A stretch of DNA of 64,000 nt from Gemmatimonadaceae bacterium (GTDB lineage: Bacteria > Gemmatimonadota > Gemmatimonadetes > Gemmatimonadales > Gemmatimonadaceae). The stretch lies in NCBI GenBank assembly GCA_030647905.1, contig JAUSJA010000033.1, positions 269,325 through 333,324 on the forward strand. Reading direction: 5' to 3'. A model generated the notes under the pieces. That model saw only the letters and a list, made by a program, of their open reading frames with translations. It was not told the origin of the DNA and did no database searches. This document shows positions 54,430 to 62,088 of the stretch, piece after piece; position 1 is the stretch's first letter, and every line of letters starts with the position of its first letter. The translations under genes and the position numbers were made by a program.

Positions 54430-54523
54430 GTCTAACCGCCGAAGCTCTGCTGCAAGCGAATCAATGAAATGCGAGCGCAGCGAGCTACCAAAGATCGCTT
54501 GACTGCAGCAGCGTACGTCATAC
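54430..54523 (-). other. attC-like recombination site, degenerate
   Basis: On the minus strand the site ends in GTTAGAC (54436-54430), a good R' box. The R'' position reads GTATGAC (54523-54517), which departs from RYYYAAC. The inner arms CTGCTGCA...AAGCGA and TCGCTTGCAGCAG pair, with three extrahelical bases. It begins 26 bases after the stop of the 86-residue gene, the usual place in a cassette. Confidence 0.5.
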
Positions 54524-54548
54524 GCCTCGGGCGCCAATGGCGCGCGCC

Positions 54549-54809
54549 TCAACGGTCGATCAGTCCCGGCAGTCGGTCCAGCGCCGCCGCGTACCCTGCG
54601 CGATCAAACGGTCGATTGTCGCGAATCATTATGCTCATTTCCTGAAGCATAACAGCCGAAAGCCAACGCCACGCTTCGTCGTCAGACATACCTTCGCCCA
54701 GTAGGCGAGCCAATGTAAGACGCGCTTCTGGCGGATCGCCGGCGTCGATTTGTCTCTGCAGAACCTCTTTGAGTGCCGCCATCACGGCCGGCGTAGCGCG
54801 TTCAGACAT
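54549..54809 (-). CDS. Hypothetical protein, probable integron cassette gene
   Basis: 86 residues, helical, with LLGEGMSDDEAWRWLSAVML and FDRAGYAAALDRL. The family is not recognised. An attC-like site follows its stop, and half an attC site precedes its start, as expected for a captured cassette. Confidence 0.6.
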   Translation of the reverse strand: MSERATPAVMAALKEVLQRQIDAGDPPEARLTLARLLGEGMSDDEAWRWLSAVMLQEMSIMIRDNRPFDRAGYAAALDRLPGLIDR

Positions 54810-54825
54810 TCACAGATTCATGTAG

Positions 54826-54945
54826 TGCATATAACGCCCAAGTTCAGTTGCAAGGGAATGAATCGGGATAGGAAGTAGGAGAGGATAGCTCTCCTACTGC
54901 CCTCCCACACCACCGGACATGCGGGTCCGCATCCGGCGGTTCAGA
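54826..54945 (-). mobile_element. Half attC site joined to a group II intron-like 3' end
   Basis: On the minus strand, a hairpin at 54939-54910 has an 8-bp lower stem (with a G-U pair that only the minus strand allows), a two-base bulge (UG) on the 3' side, and a short upper stem. This is the shape of intron domain V, although its loop (GACC) is not GNRA. A second perfect 10-bp hairpin (54898-54874) follows as a possible domain VI. Then comes TTGCAACTGAACTTGGGCG with GTTATAT, resembling the right half of an attC site. No reverse transcriptase is present. The identity is tentative. Confidence 0.4.
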
Positions 54946-55035
54946 AAGTTGAGGTTCATCAGGGACCCAAGCAGCTCATGCTCGTAGCAGGTCATGTAGA
55001 CTCCCCGGCAATGTAGCGAATGGTTGTCGTCGTCG

Positions 55036-55097
55036 GTCTAACGGCTTCGGCATCAGCTGCGGCACGCAGCGCCGGCAGCTGCATGCCGTTGTTAGGC
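55036..55097 (-). other. Integron attC site
   Basis: On the minus strand R'' is GCCTAAC (55097-55091) and R' is GTTAGAC (55042-55036), both matching the consensus RYYYAAC / GTTRRRY. The arms CGGCAT/ATGCCG and CAGCTGC/GCAGCTG pair, with one extrahelical G between them, as in true sites. The site begins 12 bases after the stop of the membrane protein gene. There is no integrase gene in the window. Confidence 0.75.
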
Positions 55098-55109
55098 TGA
55101 CGTGCGCGT

Positions 55110-55670
55110 TCATCGTACGAGCTTCATGGGTGGAGCCAGGCCAAGGGACTGCAGAACAATGGTCCCGGCGACACACGCGATCACCGCGCCCATCACGATA
55201 GCCCAGATCCGTTTCAGCGGCACGCCGTTCGCGGCCGCCCCAAGCACCGCGCCTGCAAGTCCCAGCTCGAGCGCCTGACCGATCCACCAGCCAGCCAGGA
55301 GCGGCATTGTCACAGTGCTGATGGAATAGAGTCCGGCCGCGAAGGCACCCCACACTACCGCGCCACTCGCTGCTCCATGTCGGAATCCCGCGATCGCTCC
55401 ACGAACGCCAAGTCGGCGGAGCAGCCAGTACAAGGTCAGCGTGAGAACCAGGAATGCCAGATAGCCAAGCGGGATTCGCCGGAAGGCATCTTCGGGCCCG
55501 AGAAGGAACGCACTCGGCTCAACATAGAGCCTCGCGAGCAGTCCTCCATGCAGAAACAGATCGAACCCCAACGACAGCATCCATGCCGCTGCGACCGATA
55601 GCATCATCCGGGAAATCGTTGGCATCTCAGCAATGGCTTGCGCCGATTGATGACTCTCGTGTACGTGCAT
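55110..55670 (-). CDS. Multi-helix membrane protein, probable integron cassette gene
   Basis: 186 residues with five predicted helices. The ATG at 55670 has GGGAGG six bases upstream. It has a His-rich N-terminus (HVHESHQ). I do not recognise the family. An attC site directly follows the stop, so it is a likely captured cassette. Confidence 0.65.
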   Translation of the reverse strand: MHVHESHQSAQAIAEMPTISRMMLSVAAAWMLSLGFDLFLHGGLLARLYVEPSAFLLGPEDAFRRIPLGYLAFLVLTLTLYWLLRRLGVRGAIAGFRHGAASGAVVWGAFAAGLYSISTVTMPLLAGWWIGQALELGLAGAVLGAAANGVPLKRIWAIVMGAVIACVAGTIVLQSLGLAPPMKLVR

Positions 55671-55678
55671 TGTCACCT

Positions 55679-55695
55679 CCCCGCAGTGAGCGGGG
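55679..55695 (-). promoter_or_regulatory. Small hairpin abutting the ribosome binding site
   Basis: CCCCGC and GCGGGG pair around five bases. On the minus strand the 3' arm runs straight into the Shine-Dalgarno GGGGAGG of the membrane protein gene, so folding could limit translation. Confidence 0.35.
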
Positions 55696-55722
55696 TGCTG
55701 TCGTGGTTCAGCCTGACTCTTA

Positions 55723-56185
55723 TTAGATCACACCCCACGCCGTGGCTAGCATGAGCGCATGATTGCCTGCACGCCGATCGAATAGTTCCGGATCGAAGTC
55801 CGGACCGAGCCACACCACAAGATCCTCATCATCGCCGTCGGCTTGACTGGCGAACGCCCCGCACGGTGATGTCGTGCTCCCAGTAGTCCCCCATATCATA
55901 GAGGTAGAGGAACGACGAGCGTGAGTTGAGCTCCAAATCTCGCAACCGTACGCTCGCGGCGTTCTCCCCCTCCGCCTCCGGATCGGCACCTTCAAAGCGG
56001 CGGTCGCTGATCTGGAACTCGAAGAGATGATAGTCGAGCCATCCGAACACCAATTGAATGCAGCGATGCAGCTGAAACAGCGAAAACACGTCTGGGACGC
56101 TGATCTCTCGCCAAATGGGCGGCTCGACATGTCGCAATGTGACGCGGAATAGTAGCCGCCGCGAACCCGACGGTCTGGCGCTCAA
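55723..56185 (-). pseudogene. Plasmid pRiA4b ORF-3-like protein, deleted and frameshifted
   Basis: From 56185 the frame reads VTLRHVEPPIWREISVPD, then YDMGDYWEHDI, the family's first two thirds. It stops at 55829. The end of the family (LVVWLGPDFDPELFDRRAGN) is in a second frame down to 55723. The usual Cys-rich middle of about 40 residues is missing at the junction. Confidence 0.75.
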
Positions 56186-56269
56186 CCGAATGGCAGCAAC
56201 CGAAGCGCCGGCCGCTGCAACTCCTCGTCAGACCGCATGGCGCTTGTGCGTAGGAGGCGACATCTCGGC

Positions 56270-56563
56270 CTAAAGGTGGAGAAAGAAAACCGGTGCAAGT
56301 GCTGCGAGACCTGCGCCGGCTTGCAGCGCCAGTACCTGCAGAGCCTGCTTTGGAGTCCGCGGTAGCCACTTGATCGCGAAGAACGCCACGATCGGTACCT
56401 GTCCAGCAATGAGTAGCTGAAAGATATGGGCGGCGGTCCCCTCATCGACCTCGCGAACAACGCCGAACATGGCAACGTGACCAAGCACCGTCGCGAGTGC
56501 GGCGAACGACATTGCCACCGGAAGAAAGGCGCTCGGCAGCTTCATCACCGTTAACAAATTCAT
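56270..56563 (-). CDS. Small membrane protein
   Basis: 97 residues with three hydrophobic helices and few charges. It has no strong ribosome binding site and no recognised family. Confidence 0.55.
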   Translation of the reverse strand: MNLLTVMKLPSAFLPVAMSFAALATVLGHVAMFGVVREVDEGTAAHIFQLLIAGQVPIVAFFAIKWLPRTPKQALQVLALQAGAGLAALAPVFFLHL

Positions 56564-56770
56564 ATGGCAGCCTGCAGAACGGGTTTCGAGTCAACGACGT
56601 ACGAAAAGCCGCACTGAGGCCAATGTAAAGTACTTTGTAGTGGAAAGCACTTCCCGGTTGAAAATCACCATCGGGTCGCGCAGCGCACCACCGAAAAGTG
56701 CTTGTCAGCTGCAACCTTCGTTAGGAAGCCTCTCTGATGAACGACCTGCCTCCGCGATAGCTTTGGACAC

Positions 56771-57961
56771 ATGGCGAGCAACCAACGAACAATTGCGATC
56801 CTCACCGGCGGCGGCGACGTCCCCGGTCTCAATCCGGCGATCAGGGCGATCACGATCCGCGCGCTGCGCGAAGGCTACCGCGTTATGGGCATTCGGCGCG
56901 GTTGGGCGGGAGTCGTCGACTACAACCGGGAGGATGGCGCCGACAACTCCGAAAACGTGCAGGAGCTCTCGGAGGCCATCGTGAATCGCGCCGGCCGCAC
57001 CGGCGGCACTTTCCTCCACACCTCTCGAACGCGGCCAAGCCACCTGCCGCGCGCGCGCGTGCCGGCGCATCTCACCGGCTACGACTTGGCCGTCAACGAC
57101 GTCACGAAGGACGTGCTCCAGAACCTCGAGCACATCGGAGTCGACGTACTGATTCCGATCGGAGGCGACGACACGCTCAGCTACGGCAAACGCCTGCATG
57201 ATGAAGGGGTACACGTCGTCGCCATCCCGAAGACGATGGACAACGACGTGTACGGCACCGATTACTGCATCGGCTTCAGTACCTGCGTCACGCGCACGAT
57301 CGAGCTCACGCACCGCCTGCGCACCTCGGCCGGATCACACGAGCGTTTTCTCGTCATCGAGGTCTTCGGCAGATACGCCGGCTTCACGGCGCTCCTGCCG
57401 ACGATGGCCGGTGCCGCCGACCGCTGCCTCATCCCCGAGTATCCGGCCGACGTCGAGCATCTGACCGAGCTGATGACCTACGACCACAACAGGAATCCCA
57501 GCAAGTACTCAGTGGCGCTCGTATCGGAGGGAGCACACCTCAAGACGCAGGAAGGAATGAGCTTCGAGAGCGAAGAGACGGACATGTTCGGACACCGCAA
57601 GCTCGGCGGCATCGGTGACAAGGTCGCTGCCGCGGTCAGGGAGTACTCACCCAGGTACAACAACGGCCGACGGATTGACGTCATCAGCCAGCGGCTCGGC
57701 TATCTCGTTCGCTCGGGCGATCCGGATGCACTCGACTCGATCGTGCCGATGGCGTTCGGCAATCTCGCGCTCGACCTGATCCTGAAGAAGCAATTCGGCC
57801 GTCTCGTGAGCGTCCACCGCGGCTTTTACGACAGCGTTCCGATCACGAGCGTAACGTCGGAGAAGAAGGTCGTCGACGTCAAGAAGTACTACAACACGGA
57901 GCGGTTGCGGCCGATCTACGAGTTCGACGGCGCACCTCTGTTCATCATGACGAGTGATTGA
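56771..57961 (+). CDS. pfp: 6-phosphofructokinase, probably pyrophosphate-dependent
   Basis: 396 residues. It has the GGGDVPGLN donor loop, then GGDDTLSYG and PKTMDNDVYGTD. In E. coli ATP-PFK the two key positions are Gly104 and Gly124. Here they are Asp (GGDD) and Lys (PKTMDND), the pair associated with PPi use. It phosphorylates fructose 6-phosphate reversibly in glycolysis. It stands alone and is convergent with the NrfD module. Confidence 0.9.
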   Translation: MASNQRTIAILTGGGDVPGLNPAIRAITIRALREGYRVMGIRRGWAGVVDYNREDGADNSENVQELSEAIVNRAGRTGGTFLHTSRTRPSHLPRARVPAHLTGYDLAVNDVTKDVLQNLEHIGVDVLIPIGGDDTLSYGKRLHDEGVHVVAIPKTMDNDVYGTDYCIGFSTCVTRTIELTHRLRTSAGSHERFLVIEVFGRYAGFTALLPTMAGAADRCLIPEYPADVEHLTELMTYDHNRNPSKYSVALVSEGAHLKTQEGMSFESEETDMFGHRKLGGIGDKVAAAVREYSPRYNNGRRIDVISQRLGYLVRSGDPDALDSIVPMAFGNLALDLILKKQFGRLVSVHRGFYDSVPITSVTSEKKVVDVKKYYNTERLRPIYEFDGAPLFIMTSD

Positions 57962-57988
57962 TGACCGTGAGGCGAGGAGTGGGAGGTC

Positions 57989-58093
57989 TCACTTGCCATC
58001 GACGGCGACCGAGCGGATGCCCGAGTCGCGGCGCTCGCGTTCCTGGTTGATCAGGCCGCAGGCGACGTTGTTCAGGCCGGCGCAGCCGTATTC
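57989..58093 (-). pseudogene. Acyl-CoA dehydrogenase fragment
   Basis: A minus-strand frame ending at 57989 reads EYGCAGLNNVACGLIN and RDSGIRS, which matches the core of acyl-CoA dehydrogenases of the glutaryl-CoA type (YGCAG...VAYGLI...DSG.RS). Only about 35 residues remain and there is no start. It lies directly after the NrfD stop. Confidence 0.45.
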
Positions 58094-58109
58094 CTCTCCG
58101 TGAACCCCG

Positions 58110-59339
58110 TCACGCGTGAACGGTTTGGTTGCCCCGCTCGAAGAGGATGGAGACAGAAACCTTGACCATCAGCGTAAAGAGCAGGAAGCCGACGCCAAAC
58201 ACACCGGCGGCGACGCGCAGTTCGATGGCGCTGGGCACGTACTGATACACCTGCCCGAGCGTGTCGGGCGTGAAGCCGGGGATGATGAGGGCGATGCCCT
58301 TCTCGATGTACACCGAGAGGTAGATCATCACGGCGCCGATGTTCATCGTCAGCGGCATCCGGCGCGTCTTCGGGATGAGGAAGAGGAAGAAGGAGATGAT
58401 GGAGAACGCGATCGACGTCCAGGCATAGAGTGCGATGGGCGACGCCGTGCCGTGCAGGCCGCGGAACAGGTACTGGTAGTACACCAGGTGGTGCGTGTTG
58501 GAGTAGTACTCCTTGAAGATCTCGGCGCCGAAGAGGAACAGGTTGAAACCCATGGCGTAGGCCATGAGCTCCGCTATCTTGTGGATCGCTTCGTCCTTGA
58601 TCTCGAAGGCGGACACCTTCCGCAGGATCTGGAAGAGGATCAGGAGCAGCGCAGGCCCGGAGCAAAACGCCGAGAAGATGAACCGCGGGGCCAGGATGGC
58701 GCTGTTCCAGTACGGACGGCTCGCCATGCCATTGTACAGGAATGCCGTCACCGTATGGATGCTGATGGCCATCGGAATGGAGAGGATGACCAGCGGCACG
58801 ACGATCCGCCGATCGTACTGGATCCGGTAATAGGCGCAGTAGACCAGATAGCTCGCCACCGACAGGTTGATGACGAGGTAGATGTTCAGCACCACCGAGT
58901 CCCAGGCCATGATCGAGCTCGGCAGGTGCATGTGCCCGATGCCGGGAATCAGGTGCCAGAAGCGGTCCGGGCGTCCCATGTCCACCAGGACGAAGAGCAG
59001 GCACATCACGATCGCGGCAACGGCGAGCATTTCGCCGAACAGCACGACCTCCTTGATCGGTTTCCAGTTGTAGACGTAGGCCGGAATCACCAGCAGGACC
59101 GCGGCCGCAGCAACGCCGACCAGGAACGTGAAGTTGCCGATGTAGAAGCCCCACGACACCGAATCGCGCATGTTGGTGCTGATCAGGCCGCGCTCGAACT
59201 GGTGCGCGTACGCGAAGAGCGCCTGCGTGATGCAGACGGCCAGCAGGAGCAGCCACGCGTAGTACACCCTGTTCCCGCCCAAGAACGCCATGCGCGCGGT
59301 GCCCGTCACGAAGTTGCCGGCTTTCCGGACGAAGCTCAT
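58110..59339 (-). CDS. NrfD-type membrane subunit, second module
   Basis: 409 residues with about ten helices. It is a relative of the NrfD at 22906-24144, though clearly diverged. It should exchange electrons with quinones and couple to the ferredoxin encoded ten bases upstream. Confidence 0.9.
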   Translation of the reverse strand: MSFVRKAGNFVTGTARMAFLGGNRVYYAWLLLLAVCITQALFAYAHQFERGLISTNMRDSVSWGFYIGNFTFLVGVAAAAVLLVIPAYVYNWKPIKEVVLFGEMLAVAAIVMCLLFVLVDMGRPDRFWHLIPGIGHMHLPSSIMAWDSVVLNIYLVINLSVASYLVYCAYYRIQYDRRIVVPLVILSIPMAISIHTVTAFLYNGMASRPYWNSAILAPRFIFSAFCSGPALLLILFQILRKVSAFEIKDEAIHKIAELMAYAMGFNLFLFGAEIFKEYYSNTHHLVYYQYLFRGLHGTASPIALYAWTSIAFSIISFFLFLIPKTRRMPLTMNIGAVMIYLSVYIEKGIALIIPGFTPDTLGQVYQYVPSAIELRVAAGVFGVGFLLFTLMVKVSVSILFERGNQTVHA

Positions 59340-59349
59340 GGCGTCGGCC

Positions 59350-60288
59350 TCACAGTCCGTAGTAGTAGAAGAACTTCGGCTGTGTATTCAGTTCATCCTT
59401 CAGGATGAACACGCGCTTGTTCTCGATGATGTAGCGGATCTCGCTGTCCGGGTCGAGGAGATTGCCGAACTTGCGCGCGCCGACCGGGCAGACTTCCACG
59501 CACTTCGGATACAGCCCCTTCCGGGTCCGCTGCAGGCAGAACGAGCACTTCTCGACGACACCGCGCTGGCGCGGGCGGTTGCCGAGGTATTCCGTGTTCG
59601 GGTTGAGCTCGTCCGGCGGGATGCTGGGCTTGCCCCAGTTGAAGCGCCGCGCGCCGTAGGGACAGGCCGCGAGGCAGCGCCGGCATCCGATGCCCCAGTC
59701 GTCGTCGATCACCACGATGCCGTCCGGCTCCTTCCAGGTTGCCTGGACGGGGCAGACCTTCACGCACGGCGGGTTCTCGCAGTGCTGGCAGGCGACAGGC
59801 ATGTAGAACTTGCCCGGATGGGGGACGGTTTCGTGGTCGTAGTATGCGTCGGCATGCCGCAGGTCCACGCCCGTTTCCTTGTCCATCTCGAGCACGGTGA
59901 TCCAGTGCGTCTGCGGGTCGCGCGACAGGTTGTTCTCCTCCACGCAGCCATAGACGCAACGCCGGCAGCCGATGCACCGCGACAAGTCGAGCGCATACCC
60001 GAACAGTACCCCGGGGAGAGGCGGCGTGGCGCTGACCTTCACACTCTTGCCGTACTCCTCCGAATACCGCTTTTCCATCTGCGCGAGCCGGTCCTTCAAC
60101 TCATCGCCGGAGAGGTCCTTGAAGTGCTTCTGCACGAACTCGTCGAGGGCCAGCTTGTCGGTCGCGCACCCGGTGGACATCGCCGCGGCGGCCAAGGCAA
60201 AGAAGCCGAGGACAACCGAGTCGCGCCGCGTGTATCCGTTCGCCGGCGGCTCCGGCGCGGGCATGGGGACGGCGGGATGGTCGCTCAT
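59350..60288 (-). CDS. 4Fe-4S ferredoxin subunit with one incomplete cluster motif
   Basis: 312 residues. A twin-arginine start (TRRDSVVLGFF) leads to a possible lipobox, STGC (Cys41). Cluster motifs are CIGCRRCVYGC, CQHCENPPCVKVCP, GIGCRRCLAACP, and CSFC with CVEVCP. In the third, Gly199 stands where the first Cys is expected, so this site may hold a 3Fe-4S cluster. It lies on the periplasmic face and relays electrons between the tetraheme protein and NrfD. The start overlaps the cytochrome stop by four bases. Confidence 0.9.
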   Translation of the reverse strand: MSDHPAVPMPAPEPPANGYTRRDSVVLGFFALAAAAMSTGCATDKLALDEFVQKHFKDLSGDELKDRLAQMEKRYSEEYGKSVKVSATPPLPGVLFGYALDLSRCIGCRRCVYGCVEENNLSRDPQTHWITVLEMDKETGVDLRHADAYYDHETVPHPGKFYMPVACQHCENPPCVKVCPVQATWKEPDGIVVIDDDWGIGCRRCLAACPYGARRFNWGKPSIPPDELNPNTEYLGNRPRQRGVVEKCSFCLQRTRKGLYPKCVEVCPVGARKFGNLLDPDSEIRYIIENKRVFILKDELNTQPKFFYYYGL

Positions 60289-60842
60289 CGTATGGCCTCC
60301 TGCCTCAGCGGGGGTTGCCGCGGCTTGAGCGGCTTGAAGCGCGGCGAATGGGGGCTATGGCAGTTCGCGCACAGCAGGTACTGCTTCGCGCCCGACCACG
60401 AACCCGTCCGCTTGCCGTGCTCGCCCGCCTTCCAGTTTCGCAGGGTCGGCCCGTGACACTGCCCGCACAACAGGTAAGACTCGGTGAAATCGATCAGCCG
60501 GCCGTCGGCAAGGTGGAGCTTGTCGCGGTTGACGGCGTCGTGGCAGTCGAGGCACCAGCGATTCTTCTCGTCGTGATGCAGCACAATGTCATCGTGGAAC
60601 TCGACCGCGTGGGGAGTGCGGTTCACCTTGTCTGTGGGAAAATGGCATTCGGAGCAGGGGAAGATGCCTTCCGAAAACGGCGGCGGCGCCACCGCGAACA
60701 GAGCCACGGTTGTCTTGGCGGCGCCTTCAACATCCTTGCCGAAACGAGGACTCGACTCCTCCACGGGGCGACAGGCCACCGTCAGCAGCAGCGCCGCCGA
60801 TGCACCAGCTACTGCCAGACGGACAAATCTCACCCGCGTCAT
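60285..60842 (-). CDS. Tetraheme lipoprotein cytochrome c, second module
   Basis: 185 residues from the ATG at 60842. The lipobox is LLTVAC, so it is probably membrane-anchored. Heme sites are CSECH, CLDCH, CGQCH and CANCH. It is the first subunit of the second tetraheme / ferredoxin / NrfD module. Confidence 0.88.
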   Translation of the reverse strand: MTRVRFVRLAVAGASAALLLTVACRPVEESSPRFGKDVEGAAKTTVALFAVAPPPFSEGIFPCSECHFPTDKVNRTPHAVEFHDDIVLHHDEKNRWCLDCHDAVNRDKLHLADGRLIDFTESYLLCGQCHGPTLRNWKAGEHGKRTGSWSGAKQYLLCANCHSPHSPRFKPLKPRQPPLRQEAIR

Positions 60843-61162
60843 GCATCCCCACGGTGGATCGGTTTCGCGCCGTGGACATGGCGCACTGGGAAATAAGGGG
60901 GCCACGAGAGCCCGACGATGCCTGCAAGAGTATGTCGCCAAACGCGGAAGGGTGCAACCCGCACGTGAGCAGGCAGCCAATGGAAGGCTACTTGTCGACG
61001 ATCTTCAAGGGAACGCTCACGAGCGCCGTCGTGAATCGGCGCATCAGGAGTCACCTCTCGGACCACGTTCACTTGCCGAACCCGATCGCCTGCCCTGAAT
61101 GAGCGCACGGCGAACACACCGAGGCCATCGATCCCAGACGGTCTTGCTTCCACGTCGCCCAC
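60839..61162 (-). CDS. Short SET-domain-like protein or fragment
   Basis: 107 residues from a GTG at 61162. The first 45 residues (SGIDGLGVFAVRSFRAGDRV, then VNVVREVTPDAP) resemble the start of bacterial SET-domain proteins. The rest does not, and the Asn-His-Ser-Cys substrate motif is missing. The stop overlaps the cytochrome start by four bases, which would suit translational coupling, so it may not be a mere relic. Confidence 0.4.
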   Translation of the reverse strand: MGDVEARPSGIDGLGVFAVRSFRAGDRVRQVNVVREVTPDAPIHDGARERSLEDRRQVAFHWLPAHVRVAPFRVWRHTLAGIVGLSWPPYFPVRHVHGAKPIHRGDA

Positions 61163-61281
61163 CGAGCACGCCGTCGCAATTCAGGGCGACGTAGACCTCG
61201 CCACGGATGAGCCAGCGCGCCCCGCGCTTTACCCACTGCGCGGGATGCAGCACACGAAAGCGCTTCGCCCTCGCCGGATGG

Positions 61282-61806
61282 TCATTTCCGCACCGCGTAC
61301 CTGATGTTCGCGATGGGCGCCCAGCTACCGTCAGTACCGGCTTCTACCATCAAGGTTCGGGCACCTTGAAGTGACGGGGCGAATGTGTAGCGCAGCCGCG
61401 ACCCGTCAGGCGCCGGGTCGGTCACCCAAATCCAGCGATTACCCTCGATTTGGCCGACCGCATGTAGGTTGCCGCCTGGGTTTTCTGTGCCGTGGACGTG
61501 GTACCGCTTGGCCGTAGCGTCGTAACTGAGGATGTACACCCCTTCCCACCCCCCGCCTTGGCCAGAGGTCTTCTCCTGGCACAGCACAGCGTATCCTCCA
61601 GCGGCCCAGCTGCAGGTTTCGCCGCCTGCGATCGGCTTGAATGGTTTCGCCGGGTCGTCGCGCATCTGACCTGCCTCGCTCCAGCTGCCGACGTAGAAAC
61701 TGAGCCGCTGGAGCTCGGCCGGTCTCAACGCCTCTTGTGCAAGGGCTATCGTCGGCAGAAAGCCGCTTAGCGCGGCCCAAGCGACCGCAAGTCGGATCGT
61801 CCGCAT
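61282..61806 (-). CDS. Secreted DUF1579-like protein
   Basis: 174 residues. The ATG at 61806 has GGAG upstream and opens a signal peptide (PTIALAQ). The body is a beta-rich domain with LSFYVGSWSEAGQM and CSWAAGGYAVLC, as in DUF1579/lipocalin-like secreted proteins. Function is not known. Confidence 0.75.
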   Translation of the reverse strand: MRTIRLAVAWAALSGFLPTIALAQEALRPAELQRLSFYVGSWSEAGQMRDDPAKPFKPIAGGETCSWAAGGYAVLCQEKTSGQGGGWEGVYILSYDATAKRYHVHGTENPGGNLHAVGQIEGNRWIWVTDPAPDGSRLRYTFAPSLQGARTLMVEAGTDGSWAPIANIRYAVRK

Positions 61807-61881
61807 TACGCACACTCCAATAAAGAAGGTCGGTGGATGAAAGGTCCAGAGCGAGGCATGGTAACGGTGCTCTCTGGGGTC

Positions 61882-61944
61882 GCCTAACGCGCCGATAAGC
61901 TGCGGGCGCCGTAGGCGACCGTCAGCTTCATCGGCTTGTTGAAG
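61882..61944 (-). other. attC-like site
   Basis: On the minus strand GTTAGGC (61888-61882) fits R', and the arms GCCGATGAAGCTG and CAGCTTATCGGC pair with one extrahelical base. The R'' side (CTTCAAC) does not fit the consensus. It lies between terC and the DUF1579-like gene. Confidence 0.4.
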
Positions 61945-62088
61945 GTGTAGAATAAGTCGTCGAGACGTCGTGGTCGCCTTTTTTGGCGGTCCTCCGATCA
62001 TTCCCGACGTGGTGATCGTCGATTGTGAGGGCTCTGGCGAGGTCGAGTTTTCAACAATCCGATCGCGCAAATGCTCGAGGGACTTATT

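Noticed and set aside
56649..56702. Inverted repeat AAGCACTT / AAGTGCTT with GTTAGGA nearby, considered as an attC site
   Set aside because: The boxes do not fit the consensus and the arms are short and far apart.
61044..61253. Leftward frame of 69 codons
   Set aside because: It overlaps the SET-like frame, has no domain and no ribosome site.
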